From assembly GCA_963677245.1 (NCBI GenBank), contig OY781921.1:5456001-5520000 (forward strand): a stretch of 64,000 bases of DNA, given 5' to 3'. The notes under the pieces were generated by a model. It was given only the letters and a program-made list of their open reading frames with translations, was not told the origin of the DNA and did no database searches. The DNA comes from Saccharicrinis sp963677245. Lineage in GTDB: Bacteria > Bacteroidota > Bacteroidia > Bacteroidales > Marinilabiliaceae. A program made the translations under genes and the position numbers. Every line of letters starts with the position of its first letter. Positions within the stretch are counted from its first letter, which is position 1. Shown here one piece after another: positions 8,404 through 21,859 of the stretch.

Positions 8404-11400
8404 ATGAAGAATTTATTTCTATTTTTTGTGTTGTTGGCGCTACCCTTTAGTGTCAAAGCACAAATCAGTGCTAAATTAATGCGTTATATAGACGTGTCTG
8501 AAACGCAAATCACCTTTGTGTATGGTGGAGATATATGGTTGGTTCCTAAATCAGGAGGTACAGCCATACAATTAACGCACTCTCCCGGGGAAGAATCCTG
8601 GCCAAAGTTTTCTCCCGATGGAAAGGAGATTGCCTATACCGCGAGATATAATGGTAATTCAGATATTTATGTTGTTCCGGTTACAGGAGGAATTCCAACG
8701 CGTGTTACCTATAATTCATTTTACGATCGTATGATTGATTGGCATCCGGATGGAAAGCGTCTTTTGTTTGCTTCAGGTCGCGAAAGTGGTGTCGGTAGAA
8801 CCAATCAGTTTTTTATGGTTTCTAAAAAAGGAGGATTACCTCAAAAGCTTAAAATCCCTTATGGAGAATTGGCTTCATTTTCACCAAAAGGCAATCAACT
8901 CGCATATATTACTAAAATTACCGAAAACTATCCGTTTAAACGATATAGAGGAGGCTTAACTTCAGATATCATCTTATATGATTTCGTTAGTCAGAAAACA
9001 GAAAGACTGACCACAGATGAAGCCAATGATGGCAAACCGGCGTGGGTTGGGGATAAGGTTTATTTTCTTTCGGATAGAGGTGAAAACATGCGTTTAAATA
9101 TATGGTCATACAATCCTGCAACTAAATCTAAGGAGCAGATTACCCATTACAAAAATTTTGATATTTCATTCTTATCTGGAAATAACAATGAGTTAGTTTA
9201 TGAGATGGGAGGCGATGTTTATGTAATGAATACGTCTTCTGTTAAACCTGAAAAAATTCAGGTAAATGTAATTAGTGATCTTTCTATAGAATTACCTCGA
9301 TTAAAAAAAGTCAGTGGATCCATTGCTAATGCCACAGCTTCGCCGGGAGGTAAGCGTATTGTTTTTGAGGCGCGTGGCGAATTATTTAATGTACCGGTTA
9401 AAGACGGTTACGTGCTAAATCTTACCCAATCGAGTGGTGCTTTTGATCAGAATCCATCCTGGTCGCCGGATGGAAAAACGATTGCTTATTGGTCCGATAA
9501 ATCTGGAGAATATGAAATTTGGTTGCAGGATAGTCAATCTAAAAATCCTCCTAAAAAGTTAACAAAAAGAGGAAAAGGTTTTGGATACAAGTTATTTTGG
9601 TCGCCCGATAGTAAAAAAATAGCTTTTGTAGATGAAACCAATAATATTTCAATTATAGATATTAAAAGCGGAGAGACTACTGTAGTAGATAATTATCAAT
9701 GGAATTTAGGTCATTGGGGACGTTATGGATTTCCTTTGTCTTGGTCGTCCGATTCTAAATGGTTGACCTATAGTGTTGGACAGGAAAATGCACAGGGAGC
9801 TATTTTTATTTATGATATAGAAAATAAGGCGACGCATCAGGTAACAAGTGGTTTTTATAATGATTATTCGCCTGTTTTTAGTGAAGATGGAAAGTACTTA
9901 TTTTATCTAACCAATAGGAGTTTGAATGCCGCTTATTCATCTTTGGATGACGGTACCTGGATTTATCCCAATACAACAAAAATTGCTTCCATTGCATTAA
10001 AAACAGATACTCCTTTAATCTTAAAGCCTAAGAATGATAGTGTGGATATAAAGGAAGAAAAAGAAGAGGAGGATAAAAAAGACGATAAAAATGATGACGA
10101 TAAGAAAAAGGGAGAGGAAAAAGATAAGGCTAAGAAAGATGAGAATGAAAAGGAAGGAATAGTAATAGACTTCTCAAACATGGAAGCAAGAGTTGAGATG
10201 TTACCTTGTAAAGCTGGAAATTATTTGGGACTCTTACCCTTTAAGGATAAATTGGTTTACCTGAAACGACCCAATACGGGTTCTGAGGAAAAAAAGAATA
10301 ACTTATTCTATTTCGATTTAAAGGAACATGAAGAAAAATCGATCATGAATGATGTGAGTATGGCCATTCCTACAGCCGATGCTAAAGCTATGTTAGTAAA
10401 ATCAAGTGGTAAATACGGTATCATTCAAGCTGCATCCGGCCAAAAGGTTAAAGATCCAATTCCAACAAATGGCTTAACAATGAATTGGATTCCTAAAGAA
10501 GAATGGAAACAGATATTTATAGATACCTGGCGTCGTCATCGCGACTTTTTCTACGATCCGAATATGCATGGTGTAGATTGGAATGCTTTAAAAGTGCAAT
10601 ATTTAAAATTGGTCGATGATGCACGAACCAGGTGGGATATTACAAACCTTCAGTTAAACCTGGTTTCTGAACTTAGTGCCGGACATACCTATGCCGGAGG
10701 TGGCGATGTGAACAGGGGATCTAGTCGTGATGGTGGATTTTTAGGAGTTGATTGGGAAGTGGATGGTAGTTTGTATAAAATAAAACGAATTATAAAACCT
10801 GCCACTTGGGACACTAAAGTTCGATCACCTTTTGATAAACCTGGAGTGGAAATAAAGGAAGGAGATTATATTTTATCTGTTAATGGAGTCAAATTAAAAA
10901 CAGATGTTGATCCTGCTGCAGCATTTCAGGGACTGGATGGCAAGACTGTTTTATTGCAGGTGTCATCAACAGGAAAAGAAGAAGATGCAAAAGAGGTAAT
11001 TGTTGACTGTTTAAAAGGTCATGAGGAAAGAAACCTTCGTTACCTGGAGTGGATTGAGTATAATCGTAAGATGGTCGAAAAGTTATCTGATGGTCAGTTA
11101 GGGTATATATATATGTCTAATACATCAAGCCAGGGACAACGCGAATTAGTCAGGATGTTTTATGGACAATTAGATAAGAAGGGTTTCATTGTTGATGAAC
11201 GCTTTAATGGTGGAGGACAGCTGGCAGATCGTTTTCTGGAATTATTGCAACGTCCAGTGAATTGTCATTTACATTGGCGCCATGGTAAAGATCATAGAAG
11301 TCCGGTAAAAACAAATACAGGTCCTTTAGGCATGCTGATCAATGGTTGGGCTGGTTCAGGTGGGGATGGTTTGCCTTGGGCATTTCAGGAACTAAAGGCC

Positions 11401-11715
11401 GGTCCTATTGTTGGAGAGCGCACCTTGGGGATATTAGTAGGACCTGCTACAGGTCATCGTTTAATTGATGGAGGATCTATTACAGTACCAGGTGCCAGAT
11501 TGTATGATAATGATGGGCATTGGTTTTGGGAAGGAGAAGGTGTAAGACCAGATTATAAAGTTTGGGACGATCCAAATATCTTAATGCAAGGGCGTGATCC
11601 GCAAATGGAGAAAGTCGTTGAAGAAGTTATGAAACTTGTGAAAGAAGGAAAATATAAGATGACACCAGCACCTCCAATAGATGATCGCTCAGCAAAAGGT
11701 TTGCAGAAGAAATAA
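8404..11715 (+). CDS. Tricorn-type S41 family protease
   Basis: The protein has 1103 residues with a signal peptide (cleavage near V-K-A-Q), so it is exported. Residues about 30-540 form WD40/PD40 beta-propeller repeats (F-S-P-D-G-K, W-S-P-D-G-K, W-H-P-D-G-K). A highly charged Lys/Asp/Glu linker covers about 550-585. A second part holds the tricorn C1 region, a PDZ domain (about 778-860) and the S41 catalytic domain with G-W-A-G-S-G-G-D, where Ser985 is the likely nucleophile. Tricorn proteases degrade peptides to short products; the periplasmic bacterial versions are presumed to do the same with exported or imported peptides. Single gene with its own terminator. Confidence 0.9.
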   Translation: MKNLFLFFVLLALPFSVKAQISAKLMRYIDVSETQITFVYGGDIWLVPKSGGTAIQLTHSPGEESWPKFSPDGKEIAYTARYNGNSDIYVVPVTGGIPTRVTYNSFYDRMIDWHPDGKRLLFASGRESGVGRTNQFFMVSKKGGLPQKLKIPYGELASFSPKGNQLAYITKITENYPFKRYRGGLTSDIILYDFVSQKTERLTTDEANDGKPAWVGDKVYFLSDRGENMRLNIWSYNPATKSKEQITHYKNFDISFLSGNNNELVYEMGGDVYVMNTSSVKPEKIQVNVISDLSIELPRLKKVSGSIANATASPGGKRIVFEARGELFNVPVKDGYVLNLTQSSGAFDQNPSWSPDGKTIAYWSDKSGEYEIWLQDSQSKNPPKKLTKRGKGFGYKLFWSPDSKKIAFVDETNNISIIDIKSGETTVVDNYQWNLGHWGRYGFPLSWSSDSKWLTYSVGQENAQGAIFIYDIENKATHQVTSGFYNDYSPVFSEDGKYLFYLTNRSLNAAYSSLDDGTWIYPNTTKIASIALKTDTPLILKPKNDSVDIKEEKEEEDKKDDKNDDDKKKGEEKDKAKKDENEKEGIVIDFSNMEARVEMLPCKAGNYLGLLPFKDKLVYLKRPNTGSEEKKNNLFYFDLKEHEEKSIMNDVSMAIPTADAKAMLVKSSGKYGIIQAASGQKVKDPIPTNGLTMNWIPKEEWKQIFIDTWRRHRDFFYDPNMHGVDWNALKVQYLKLVDDARTRWDITNLQLNLVSELSAGHTYAGGGDVNRGSSRDGGFLGVDWEVDGSLYKIKRIIKPATWDTKVRSPFDKPGVEIKEGDYILSVNGVKLKTDVDPAAAFQGLDGKTVLLQVSSTGKEEDAKEVIVDCLKGHEERNLRYLEWIEYNRKMVEKLSDGQLGYIYMSNTSSQGQRELVRMFYGQLDKKGFIVDERFNGGGQLADRFLELLQRPVNCHLHWRHGKDHRSPVKTNTGPLGMLINGWAGSGGDGLPWAFQELKAGPIVGERTLGILVGPATGHRLIDGGSITVPGARLYDNDGHWFWEGEGVRPDYKVWDDPNILMQGRDPQMEKVVEEVMKLVKEGKYKMTPAPPIDDRSAKGLQKK

Positions 11716-11737
11716 ATGAAAGATTAGTTTATTAGAT

Positions 11738-11768
11738 AAGCGTTTCACTTTAGTGGAGCGCTTTTTTT
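11738..11768 (+). terminator. Terminator of the tricorn-type protease gene
   Basis: An AAGCG...CACT / AGTG...CGCTT stem (11738-11762) is followed directly by seven T residues. It runs up to the stop codon of the convergent CPCC gene. Confidence 0.8.
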
Positions 11769-12039
11769 ATATCCATTCAGGATTTAGTTTATCGTTATTA
11801 TTAGGCTTGCGGCAATATCTTTTCATATCATCTACACTGGCATTATATTTTTCAAAGTTAAGTTGAGCTTGTTCCAGAGAAACCAGGTTTGCAGAAAATT
11901 CAAGAGCAATATCATTGAATTGAAGAGGATCATCTTCCCAAAGGCAAATGGGACAGATTTCATATTCTAAACGCTGTAAAGAAACAAATGTATTATAACC
12001 GCAACAAGGACAGTATTCGTTTAATGCTATTTTTTTCAT
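11767..12039 (-). CDS. CPCC-type cysteine-rich protein
   Basis: This short protein (about 90 residues from the chosen start) matches the CPCC domain: C-P-C-C-G-Y near the N-terminus, then I-C-P-I-C-L-W-E-D-D, probably one metal site. I prefer the Met at 12039, which gives M-K-K-I-A-L-N-E-Y-C-P-C-C, over one 8 codons upstream at 12063, because CPCC proteins start just before the cysteines. The function of the family is unknown; members often occur near toxin-immunity genes. It stands alone here, convergent with the protease gene. Confidence 0.75.
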   Translation of the reverse strand: MKKIALNEYCPCCGYNTFVSLQRLEYEICPICLWEDDPLQFNDIALEFSANLVSLEQAQLNFEKYNASVDDMKRYCRKPNNNDKLNPEWI

Positions 12040-12092
12040 CAGGGCAAATATAATAAAAAGCATAGCTATAATCTATTCGGCATAAAAACAAC

Positions 12093-12124
12093 GAAAGCCT
12101 ACTGTATATTTAAAGTAGGCTTTC
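12093..12124 (-). terminator. Terminator of the lone receiver gene
   Basis: GAAAGCCTAC (12093-12102) and GTAGGCTTTC (12115-12124) are exact reverse complements. Read on the minus strand the hairpin is followed by a T-rich run (GTTGTTTTTATG), right after the receiver gene. Confidence 0.7.
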
Positions 12125-12186
12125 TGTTATTATATAGGTGGTGTCTTTTTAATTGCTAGAGCTATAAATTAGCAAATAAATACTTC

Positions 12187-12558
12187 TTATACATGCTGTT
12201 CTTTATCTAATGTTAAAGATATATCATGAAAGTCAAACGGTTTACTAAAGTATTTTTGAATTAAACCATTATGTAACGCTTCTTTTATTTCAGGTGTGAT
12301 TTCGAATCCGGTTAAAATGTAGTAGTTGAGGTTTGGATGCTTGATCTTAGCTTTGCTAATAAATTCAATACCATTCACTAAAGGCATTTTCATATCACTT
12401 ATAACTGTGTTTACATCCGGATTTTGGTCTAGTAATTCAAGGCCTTCATCCCCATTCTCCGCAATAAGCACGTCGTATTTCTTGCTAAAATTGATTTTAA
12501 ACAATTGAAGATTGATGAACTCATCGTCTACATATAATATTTTGGTTCTTGAACTCAT
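12187..12558 (-). CDS. Stand-alone response regulator receiver domain
   Basis: The 123-residue protein is a single CheY-like receiver with no output domain: acidic pair D-D-E near residues 11-13, phospho-acceptor Asp55 in V-I-S-D-M-K-M-P, Thr83 and Lys107 in S-K-P-F. It would act by protein-protein contact or as a phosphate relay. No kinase is adjacent; the histidine kinase at 29771 in this window lacks its own receiver but there is no evidence linking them. The gene lies immediately upstream of the rRNA promoters on the opposite strand. Confidence 0.88.
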   Translation of the reverse strand: MSSRTKILYVDDEFINLQLFKINFSKKYDVLIAENGDEGLELLDQNPDVNTVISDMKMPLVNGIEFISKAKIKHPNLNYYILTGFEITPEIKEALHNGLIQKYFSKPFDFHDISLTLDKEQHV

Positions 12559-12783
12559 TTAGCATACTTTATATAAAGCAATATAATAATTTACTTTTGT
12601 TTATACATAGTAAATGCGATTTTGTTTTTATTCCATTTATAATTTTCAATTTCAAATGGTATTTAAAACAATAGAACAAATAAGGTTATTTCTTTTAAAA
12701 TATTTTTTCACTTGTTATTCACTTGACAACCAATGCTGTATTTTGTATCTTGCCATTCTGCGAAAAAATAATTGGAAATTAGA

Positions 12784-12816
12784 TTTGGAAAAGAGAGATA
12801 ATATGATTTATCTTTG
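12784..12816 (+). promoter_or_regulatory. rRNA promoter P1
   Basis: TTTG (12784-12787), 21-nt spacer, TATCTTTG (12809-12816), then CAGCCGCTT. This matches the Bacteroidota housekeeping promoter (-33 TTTG, -7 TAnnTTTG). It is the first of three with identical spacing. Confidence 0.85.
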
Positions 12817-12953
12817 CAGCCGCTTAAGACAAGAGGTTGTCAGGAAAGAGCGATAAAAACTGACGTATTGATAACAACAAAAGGGATTAAAAACCTGGTT
12901 TATAAAAGGTTTTTGAGAGGCGAGAAAAAAGTTTAAATTTTTTCAAAAAATGA

Positions 12954-12986
12954 TTTGGAATTTAAATTTAAAAGTGTTTATCTTTG
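12954..12986 (+). promoter_or_regulatory. rRNA promoter P2
   Basis: TTTG (12954-12957), 21-nt spacer, TATCTTTG (12979-12986), then CAGCCGCTT. A/T-tracts directly upstream (about 12925-12950) look like an UP element and are nearly repeated before P3. Confidence 0.88.
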
Positions 12987-13114
12987 CAGCCGCTTTTAAA
13001 GAAGGGCGCAAGGGTTATTCTCCTGTAAGAAATAAGTTTTTGAAAAGCTTGAAAATAAATGTTTTAGCTTAGAAAATGGCTTGAAAAAATAATTAAAATT
13101 TTTTTCAAAAAACA

Positions 13115-13147
13115 TTTGGAGAATAGGAATTAAAGTTGTTATCTTCG
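13115..13147 (+). promoter_or_regulatory. rRNA promoter P3
   Basis: TTTG (13115-13118), 21-nt spacer, TATCTTCG (13140-13147), then CATCCGCTT. One base differs from the -7 consensus. A/T-tracts precede it. It is the promoter closest to 16S, leaving a leader of about 210 nt. Confidence 0.82.
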
Positions 13148-13268
13148 CATCCGCTTTTAGAGCGACACTCAACAAGGGGTGAGGAGTAAAAAAAGATTGA
13201 AAATTAAGCTTCGGCTTAAAAGATATAAAGAAGTTAGTAATAAGGCTAACATCGTTCTTTGAAAATAT

Positions 13269-13283
13269 TGAAATGCACACTAA
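13269..13283 (+). promoter_or_regulatory. 5' arm of the 16S precursor processing stem
   Basis: TGAAATGCACACTAA pairs with TTAGTAGTGCATTTCA at 14924-14939 with one bulged base. It encloses the 16S gene as the usual RNase III stalk does. Confidence 0.75.
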
Positions 13284-13360
13284 AAAGGAAAGAGTGATTC
13301 TTTGAGTTAAAACTCTTGTAAAGAATAATAGGCTGTTAAAACAGTCATAATAATTTTTAT

Positions 13361-14884
<1,524 letters not shown>

Positions 14885-15037
14885 GGAGAGAGTTTTAAAT
14901 AAAATTAAAGAACATTTTTTTTCTTAGTAGTGCATTTCACATTGTCTAAAATATAGACAAAACGTACATTGACATATTGGCAAAACAATCAAAATCATAG
15001 GTTGACTTTAGTGCGATAGCATTAAAGTTATACCAAC
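14885..15037 (+). other. 16S-23S spacer without tRNA genes
   Basis: About 153 nt. It holds the 3' arm of the 16S processing stem (14924-14939), a TTGTCTA/TAGACAA hairpin (14942-14960), the 5' arm of the 23S stem CAATCAAAATCA (14986-14997, exact complement of 17851-17862) and an ACTTTA...TAAAGT hairpin (about 15006-15029). There is no room for, and no sign of, tRNA-Ile or tRNA-Ala. Confidence 0.9.
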
Positions 15038-17832
<2,795 letters not shown>

Positions 17833-17850
17833 GCGCTAAGGTTTGAACTG

Positions 17851-17862
17851 TGATTTTGATTG
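17851..17862 (+). promoter_or_regulatory. 3' arm of the 23S precursor processing stem
   Basis: TGATTTTGATTG is an exact reverse complement of 14986-14997 and closes the 23S processing stalk. Confidence 0.75.
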
Positions 17863-17886
17863 AAGCTAGTATGTTAATAACAATAT

Positions 17887-17996
<110 letters not shown>

Positions 17997-18004
17997 CTTT
18001 AAAC

Positions 18005-18038
18005 AAGAGCAATCACATTTTTTGTGGTTGCTCTTTTT
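18005..18038. terminator. Terminator of the rRNA operon, probably bidirectional
   Basis: AGAGCAATCACA pairs with TGTGGTTGCTCT (one G-T) around a T-rich loop, followed by TTTTT. The convergent carboxylase gene ends at 18053, so the hairpin may serve both strands. Confidence 0.88.
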
Positions 18039-18052
18039 GCGTTTATAGAGTT

Positions 18053-19588
18053 TTATAAAGGCATATTACCATGTTTTTTGGGAGGATTGGTTTCACTTTT
18101 ATTTTGAGTCATATCCAAGGCCTGGATTATTTTCTGACGAGTTTCTCTTGGCATGATTACTTCATCTATATAACCTAATTCTGCAGCACCATAAGGATTG
18201 GCAAAATTCTCACGGTAATCTTCAACTCTTTTTAGCCTTTCATTTTCTGGTTCGTTTCTAAAAATAATATTTACAGCTCCTTCAGGACCCATGACGGCAA
18301 TTTCTGCCGTAGGAAACGCTAGGTTTACGTCAGCCATTAGATGTTTACTGGACATTACATCATAAGCACCACCATAAGCTTTTCGTGTGATGACTGTTAT
18401 CTTTGGTACAGAAGCCTCTGCAAAAGCATATAATAATTTAGCTCCATGTTTAATTATGCCACCAAACTCCTGAGTTGTTCCAGGTAAAAATCCTGGTACA
18501 TCAACAAAGGTGACCAATGGTATATTAAATGAATCACAAAAACGAACAAACCGGGCAGCTTTAATACTGGAATTGATATCTAAAACGCCTGCTAAAAATG
18601 AAGGTTGATTGGCAACAATACCTACTGATCTACCATTAAAACGGGCAAATCCAGTGATTATATTTTTTGCATATTGAGGCATAACATCTAAAAAGTGATG
18701 GTTATCAACTACAGTAGAAATTAAGTCCATCATATTGTATGGTTTGTTAGGATCAGCAGGCACTATCTCTTGCAAAGATTCATCTTCACGGTTTATTTTA
18801 TCTCCACTAGGAATAATCGGCGTTTCTTCCATATTATTGGAAGGTAAGAAGCTAAGTAATTCTCTTATCATCATTAAGGTATGCTCATCATCATTACCTA
18901 AAAAATGAGCTACTCCACTTTTTGCATTATGTGTATAAGCTCCACCTAATTCTTCCTTACTCACATCCTCGTGTGTAACTGTTTTTATTACCTCTGGACC
19001 TGTGACAAACATATAGCTGGTATCCTGAACCATAAAGATAAAGTCGGTTAAAGCCGGGGAATATACAGCACCTCCGGCACACGGTCCCATAATAGCCGAT
19101 ATTTGAGGGATAACTCCGGAAGCTTTGACATTCAGATAAAAAATATCTCCATACCCGGCTAAACTTTGAACACCTTCTTGAATACGCGCACCTCCTGAAT
19201 CGTTTAGGCCAATTATCGGCGCACCCATCTTTAAAGCAAGTTGATGTACTTTAACCATTTTTTTTGCATTGGTGATACTTAAGGACCCTCCAAAAACTGT
19301 AAAGTCCTGCGCAAAAACATAGACTAATCTACCATCTACTTTACCATACCCTGTAACCACACCATCTCCGGGAATAATATGCTTATCCATACCGAAGTTT
19401 TTACATGAATGTGTTACCATTTTATCTAATTCAACAAAGGTTCCCGGATCTAAAAAAAGATGAATTCTTTCTCTGGCGGTTAGTTTACCTGCTTTATGTT
19501 GTTTTTCAATTCTATCCTGACCACCCCCTGACTCTGCAGCTTCGTTTTTCTCTGAATATATTTTGTATTTATCGTTTAATGAATGCAT
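18053..19588 (-). CDS. Acyl-CoA carboxylase carboxyltransferase (beta) subunit, propionyl-CoA type
   Basis: This 511-residue carboxyltransferase moves CO2 from biotin to an acyl-CoA. It has the two crotonase-like halves of the PccB/MmdA family: N-terminal A-R-E-R-I-H-L-F-L-D, the oxyanion block G-P-C-A-G-G-A-V-Y-S-P-A, and C-terminal T-R-K-A-Y-G-G-A-Y-D-V-M with A-V-M-G-P-E-G-A. It is the last gene of a three-gene minus-strand operon with a biotin carrier (13 bp upstream) and a biotin carboxylase. The family covers propionyl-CoA carboxylase and methylmalonyl-CoA decarboxylase. The presence of an ATP-dependent biotin carboxylase favours carboxylase action. The Bacteroidota propionate/succinate route is the likely context. 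Confidence 0.92.
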   Translation of the reverse strand: MHSLNDKYKIYSEKNEAAESGGGQDRIEKQHKAGKLTARERIHLFLDPGTFVELDKMVTHSCKNFGMDKHIIPGDGVVTGYGKVDGRLVYVFAQDFTVFGGSLSITNAKKMVKVHQLALKMGAPIIGLNDSGGARIQEGVQSLAGYGDIFYLNVKASGVIPQISAIMGPCAGGAVYSPALTDFIFMVQDTSYMFVTGPEVIKTVTHEDVSKEELGGAYTHNAKSGVAHFLGNDDEHTLMMIRELLSFLPSNNMEETPIIPSGDKINREDESLQEIVPADPNKPYNMMDLISTVVDNHHFLDVMPQYAKNIITGFARFNGRSVGIVANQPSFLAGVLDINSSIKAARFVRFCDSFNIPLVTFVDVPGFLPGTTQEFGGIIKHGAKLLYAFAEASVPKITVITRKAYGGAYDVMSSKHLMADVNLAFPTAEIAVMGPEGAVNIIFRNEPENERLKRVEDYRENFANPYGAAELGYIDEVIMPRETRQKIIQALDMTQNKSETNPPKKHGNMPL

Positions 19589-19601
19589 AGGACAAATTAA
19601 T

Positions 19602-20123
19602 TTAATGATGATTTGAAGAATCTATTTCAATCAGGATGGCACCTCCATCTATTGTATCTCCTTCTGATACATGTATTTTAGAAACAGTTCCTGAAACAGG
19701 AGCTTTATATTCACTTTCCATTTTCATGGCTGATACAATGATGGCTGTATCGTCTTTTTCAATAGTATCACCTTCACTGACTATTATTTTGACAATACGC
19801 CCAGGCATTGGTGCTTCTATATTATTTTCGGTTTTGAGAGATTTTCCTGCCACGGAAGATTTATAGCGTATGATAGGATCAATAACTTCAATTTTAAAAT
19901 GATCGGTTCTGGTATTTACTTTATACTGGTTTGCCGTATCTCCTTCTATGAGTTCTAAATTAATTGATTTGCCATTGTATATCACTGAATATACAGAACT
20001 CTCTACCTGCAATACATCTAATTTATATTCTTTACCATCAATTTTAACATGATAGATATTACCAGTTTGATTTAAAACTTCAACTTTAGCTTTTCTATCC
20101 TTAATTTTTAATTCTAAAGGCAT
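19602..20123 (-). CDS. Biotin carboxyl carrier protein
   Basis: The 173-residue protein carries the biotin that shuttles carboxyl groups between its two operon partners. The C-terminal 70 residues form a biotinyl domain with S-A-M-K-M-E-S-E; Lys134 is the biotinylation site and P-M-P-G-R-I starts the domain. Residues 1-95 form a separate beta-rich domain (K-I-D-G-K-E-Y-K-L, Y-N-G-K-S-I-N-L) as in carriers of propionyl-CoA carboxylases that dock the holoenzyme. It sits 10 bp after the carboxylase gene and 13 bp before the transferase gene. Confidence 0.92.
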   Translation of the reverse strand: MPLELKIKDRKAKVEVLNQTGNIYHVKIDGKEYKLDVLQVESSVYSVIYNGKSINLELIEGDTANQYKVNTRTDHFKIEVIDPIIRYKSSVAGKSLKTENNIEAPMPGRIVKIIVSEGDTIEKDDTAIIVSAMKMESEYKAPVSGTVSKIHVSEGDTIDGGAILIEIDSSNHH

Positions 20124-20133
20124 AATCCTGATT

Positions 20134-21639
20134 TTAAAATCTTAGCATATTTCTTTTCTTACCAAATTCCTTCCAGGGAGAGGGTTTATTAGTTACGTTA
20201 TCCTGAACATGGGATTCTTGTTTCTTTAAAAAATCAAGATAGGTTACAAACATGGCAATATCTTGACATTCAAGTTCACATGGCTCATCAATTCTAAGTC
20301 TTTCTGCGTTTTTTTCAATAAAGTAAGTATTGTAATTTCCAGATCTGAAATCAGGCGTATCCATAATTTTCTCCAAAAAAGGAATAGAAGTTTTAACGCC
20401 TGTAATTTTATATTCGTAAAGCGCTCTCTTCATACGCTCAATAGCCTCTTTCCTAGTTTTAGCCCAAATGATAAGTTTAGATATCATGGGATCATAAAAG
20501 ATGGGAATTTCGTAGCCTTTATAAACATAGCCATCTGTTCTTACTCCTAAACCCAAAGGCTCACTAATGTGCTTAATGAGTCCGGGATTCGGCATGAAAT
20601 TATTTTGAGGATCTTCAGCATAAATCCGACATTCAATGGAATGACCATGCATTACAATATCTTCTTGTTTATACGAAAGAGGTTTTCCGTCGGCAATGTG
20701 TATTTGTTCTTTCACAATATCAATTCCGGTAATTCTCTCCGTTATGGGATGTTCAACCTGCAATCGGGTATTCATTTCCAGAAAATAAAAATTGTGATTA
20801 TCATCTACTAAAAATTCGATGGTTCCAGCTCCAACATATTCCACAGATTGCGCTGCTTTGATGGCGTATTCTCCCATTTTTTTTCTCAACTCAGGAGTCA
20901 TCAATGGAGAAGGTGTTTCTTCTACCACTTTTTGATGTCTGCGCTGCACCGAGCATTCCCTTTCAAATAAATGAATAGTATTCCCTGATTGATCAACTAA
21001 AATCTGAAATTCAATATGATGTGGTGATTCAATAAATTTTTCAATATAAATAGTGTCGTTACCAAAAGCAGATGCAGCTTCTGACTTAGCCATATTATAA
21101 GCGGCTTCAATATCAGATTCTTTGTGAACCAAACGCATTCCTTTTCCACCACCACCGGCAGAAGCCTTGATCATTACAGGATAACCAATTTCATTAGCAA
21201 TAGAATGTAGTTCTTCAGTTGTTGAAATCGCTTTATTTGTTCCGGGAACAACAGGAACACCTGAGGCTTTCATTAACTTACGGGCTGTTACTTTATCGCC
21301 CATGTCTGATATAGCACGTGCACGAGGACCAATAAAAATAATGCCGTTTTCTGCGACTTTTGTGGCAAATGCCGCATTTTCAGATAGAAATCCATAGCCA
21401 GGATGTATAGCATCTGCTTTGGTTTGCAATGCCACTTCAATGATTTTATCAATTCTTAAATAACTCTCGTTAGAAGGAGAAGGACCAATACAATAAGCTT
21501 CATCTGCATATCTGACATGCATGGAGGTACGATCAGCCTCAGAAAATACAGCTACAGATAAAATGCCCATTTCGCGACACGAGCGCATAATGCGCACCGC
21601 AATTTCGCCTCGGTTAGCAACAAGTATCTTTTTTATCAT
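20134..21639 (-). CDS. accC: Biotin carboxylase subunit of acyl-CoA carboxylase
   Basis: This 501-residue ATP-grasp enzyme carboxylates biotin with ATP and bicarbonate. The N-terminal I-L-V-A-N-R-G-E-I-A-V-R-I, the Gly-rich K-A-S-A-G-G-G-G-K-G-M-R loop, and F-L-E-M-N-T-R-L-Q-V-E-H are all intact. It is about 50 residues longer than E. coli AccC (449), with an extra C-terminal tail ending in K-R-N-M-L-R-F. First gene of the operon with the biotin carrier and carboxyltransferase. It could also serve acetyl-CoA carboxylation, but the PccB-type partner points to propionyl-CoA. Confidence 0.93.
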   Translation of the reverse strand: MIKKILVANRGEIAVRIMRSCREMGILSVAVFSEADRTSMHVRYADEAYCIGPSPSNESYLRIDKIIEVALQTKADAIHPGYGFLSENAAFATKVAENGIIFIGPRARAISDMGDKVTARKLMKASGVPVVPGTNKAISTTEELHSIANEIGYPVMIKASAGGGGKGMRLVHKESDIEAAYNMAKSEAASAFGNDTIYIEKFIESPHHIEFQILVDQSGNTIHLFERECSVQRRHQKVVEETPSPLMTPELRKKMGEYAIKAAQSVEYVGAGTIEFLVDDNHNFYFLEMNTRLQVEHPITERITGIDIVKEQIHIADGKPLSYKQEDIVMHGHSIECRIYAEDPQNNFMPNPGLIKHISEPLGLGVRTDGYVYKGYEIPIFYDPMISKLIIWAKTRKEAIERMKRALYEYKITGVKTSIPFLEKIMDTPDFRSGNYNTYFIEKNAERLRIDEPCELECQDIAMFVTYLDFLKKQESHVQDNVTNKPSPWKEFGKKRNMLRF

Positions 21640-21810
21640 TAAATATAGACTTAACTGTGCTATAAGTTATAACTAATTTTGAGAATTAAAGACTTCTAAG
21701 TCCTTTTACTTTCAAAAGATCGGTTAAAACTGAGTGATTTTCTTTTGTGTAGATAGATTCTAAATAACTTTACTCAAGGCTTAAAATGTATTTTTTAAAC
21801 TGAATTGTTA

Positions 21811-21818
21811 TAATTTTG
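21811..21818 (+). promoter_or_regulatory. Putative -7 element of the ferritin gene
   Basis: TAATTTTG fits TAnnTTTG, 41 nt before the ferritin ATG. No clear -33 TTTG at the expected distance. Confidence 0.4.
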
Positions 21819-21859
21819 GGGAGTATAGAGATTGAAAAAAACAATAAAAAGATAGAATT

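Noticed and set aside
12614..12856. An 80-codon plus-strand frame in the rRNA leader
   Set aside because: It runs through promoter P1 with its -33 and -7 boxes, has a low-complexity Phe/Tyr/Leu-rich translation and no family resemblance.
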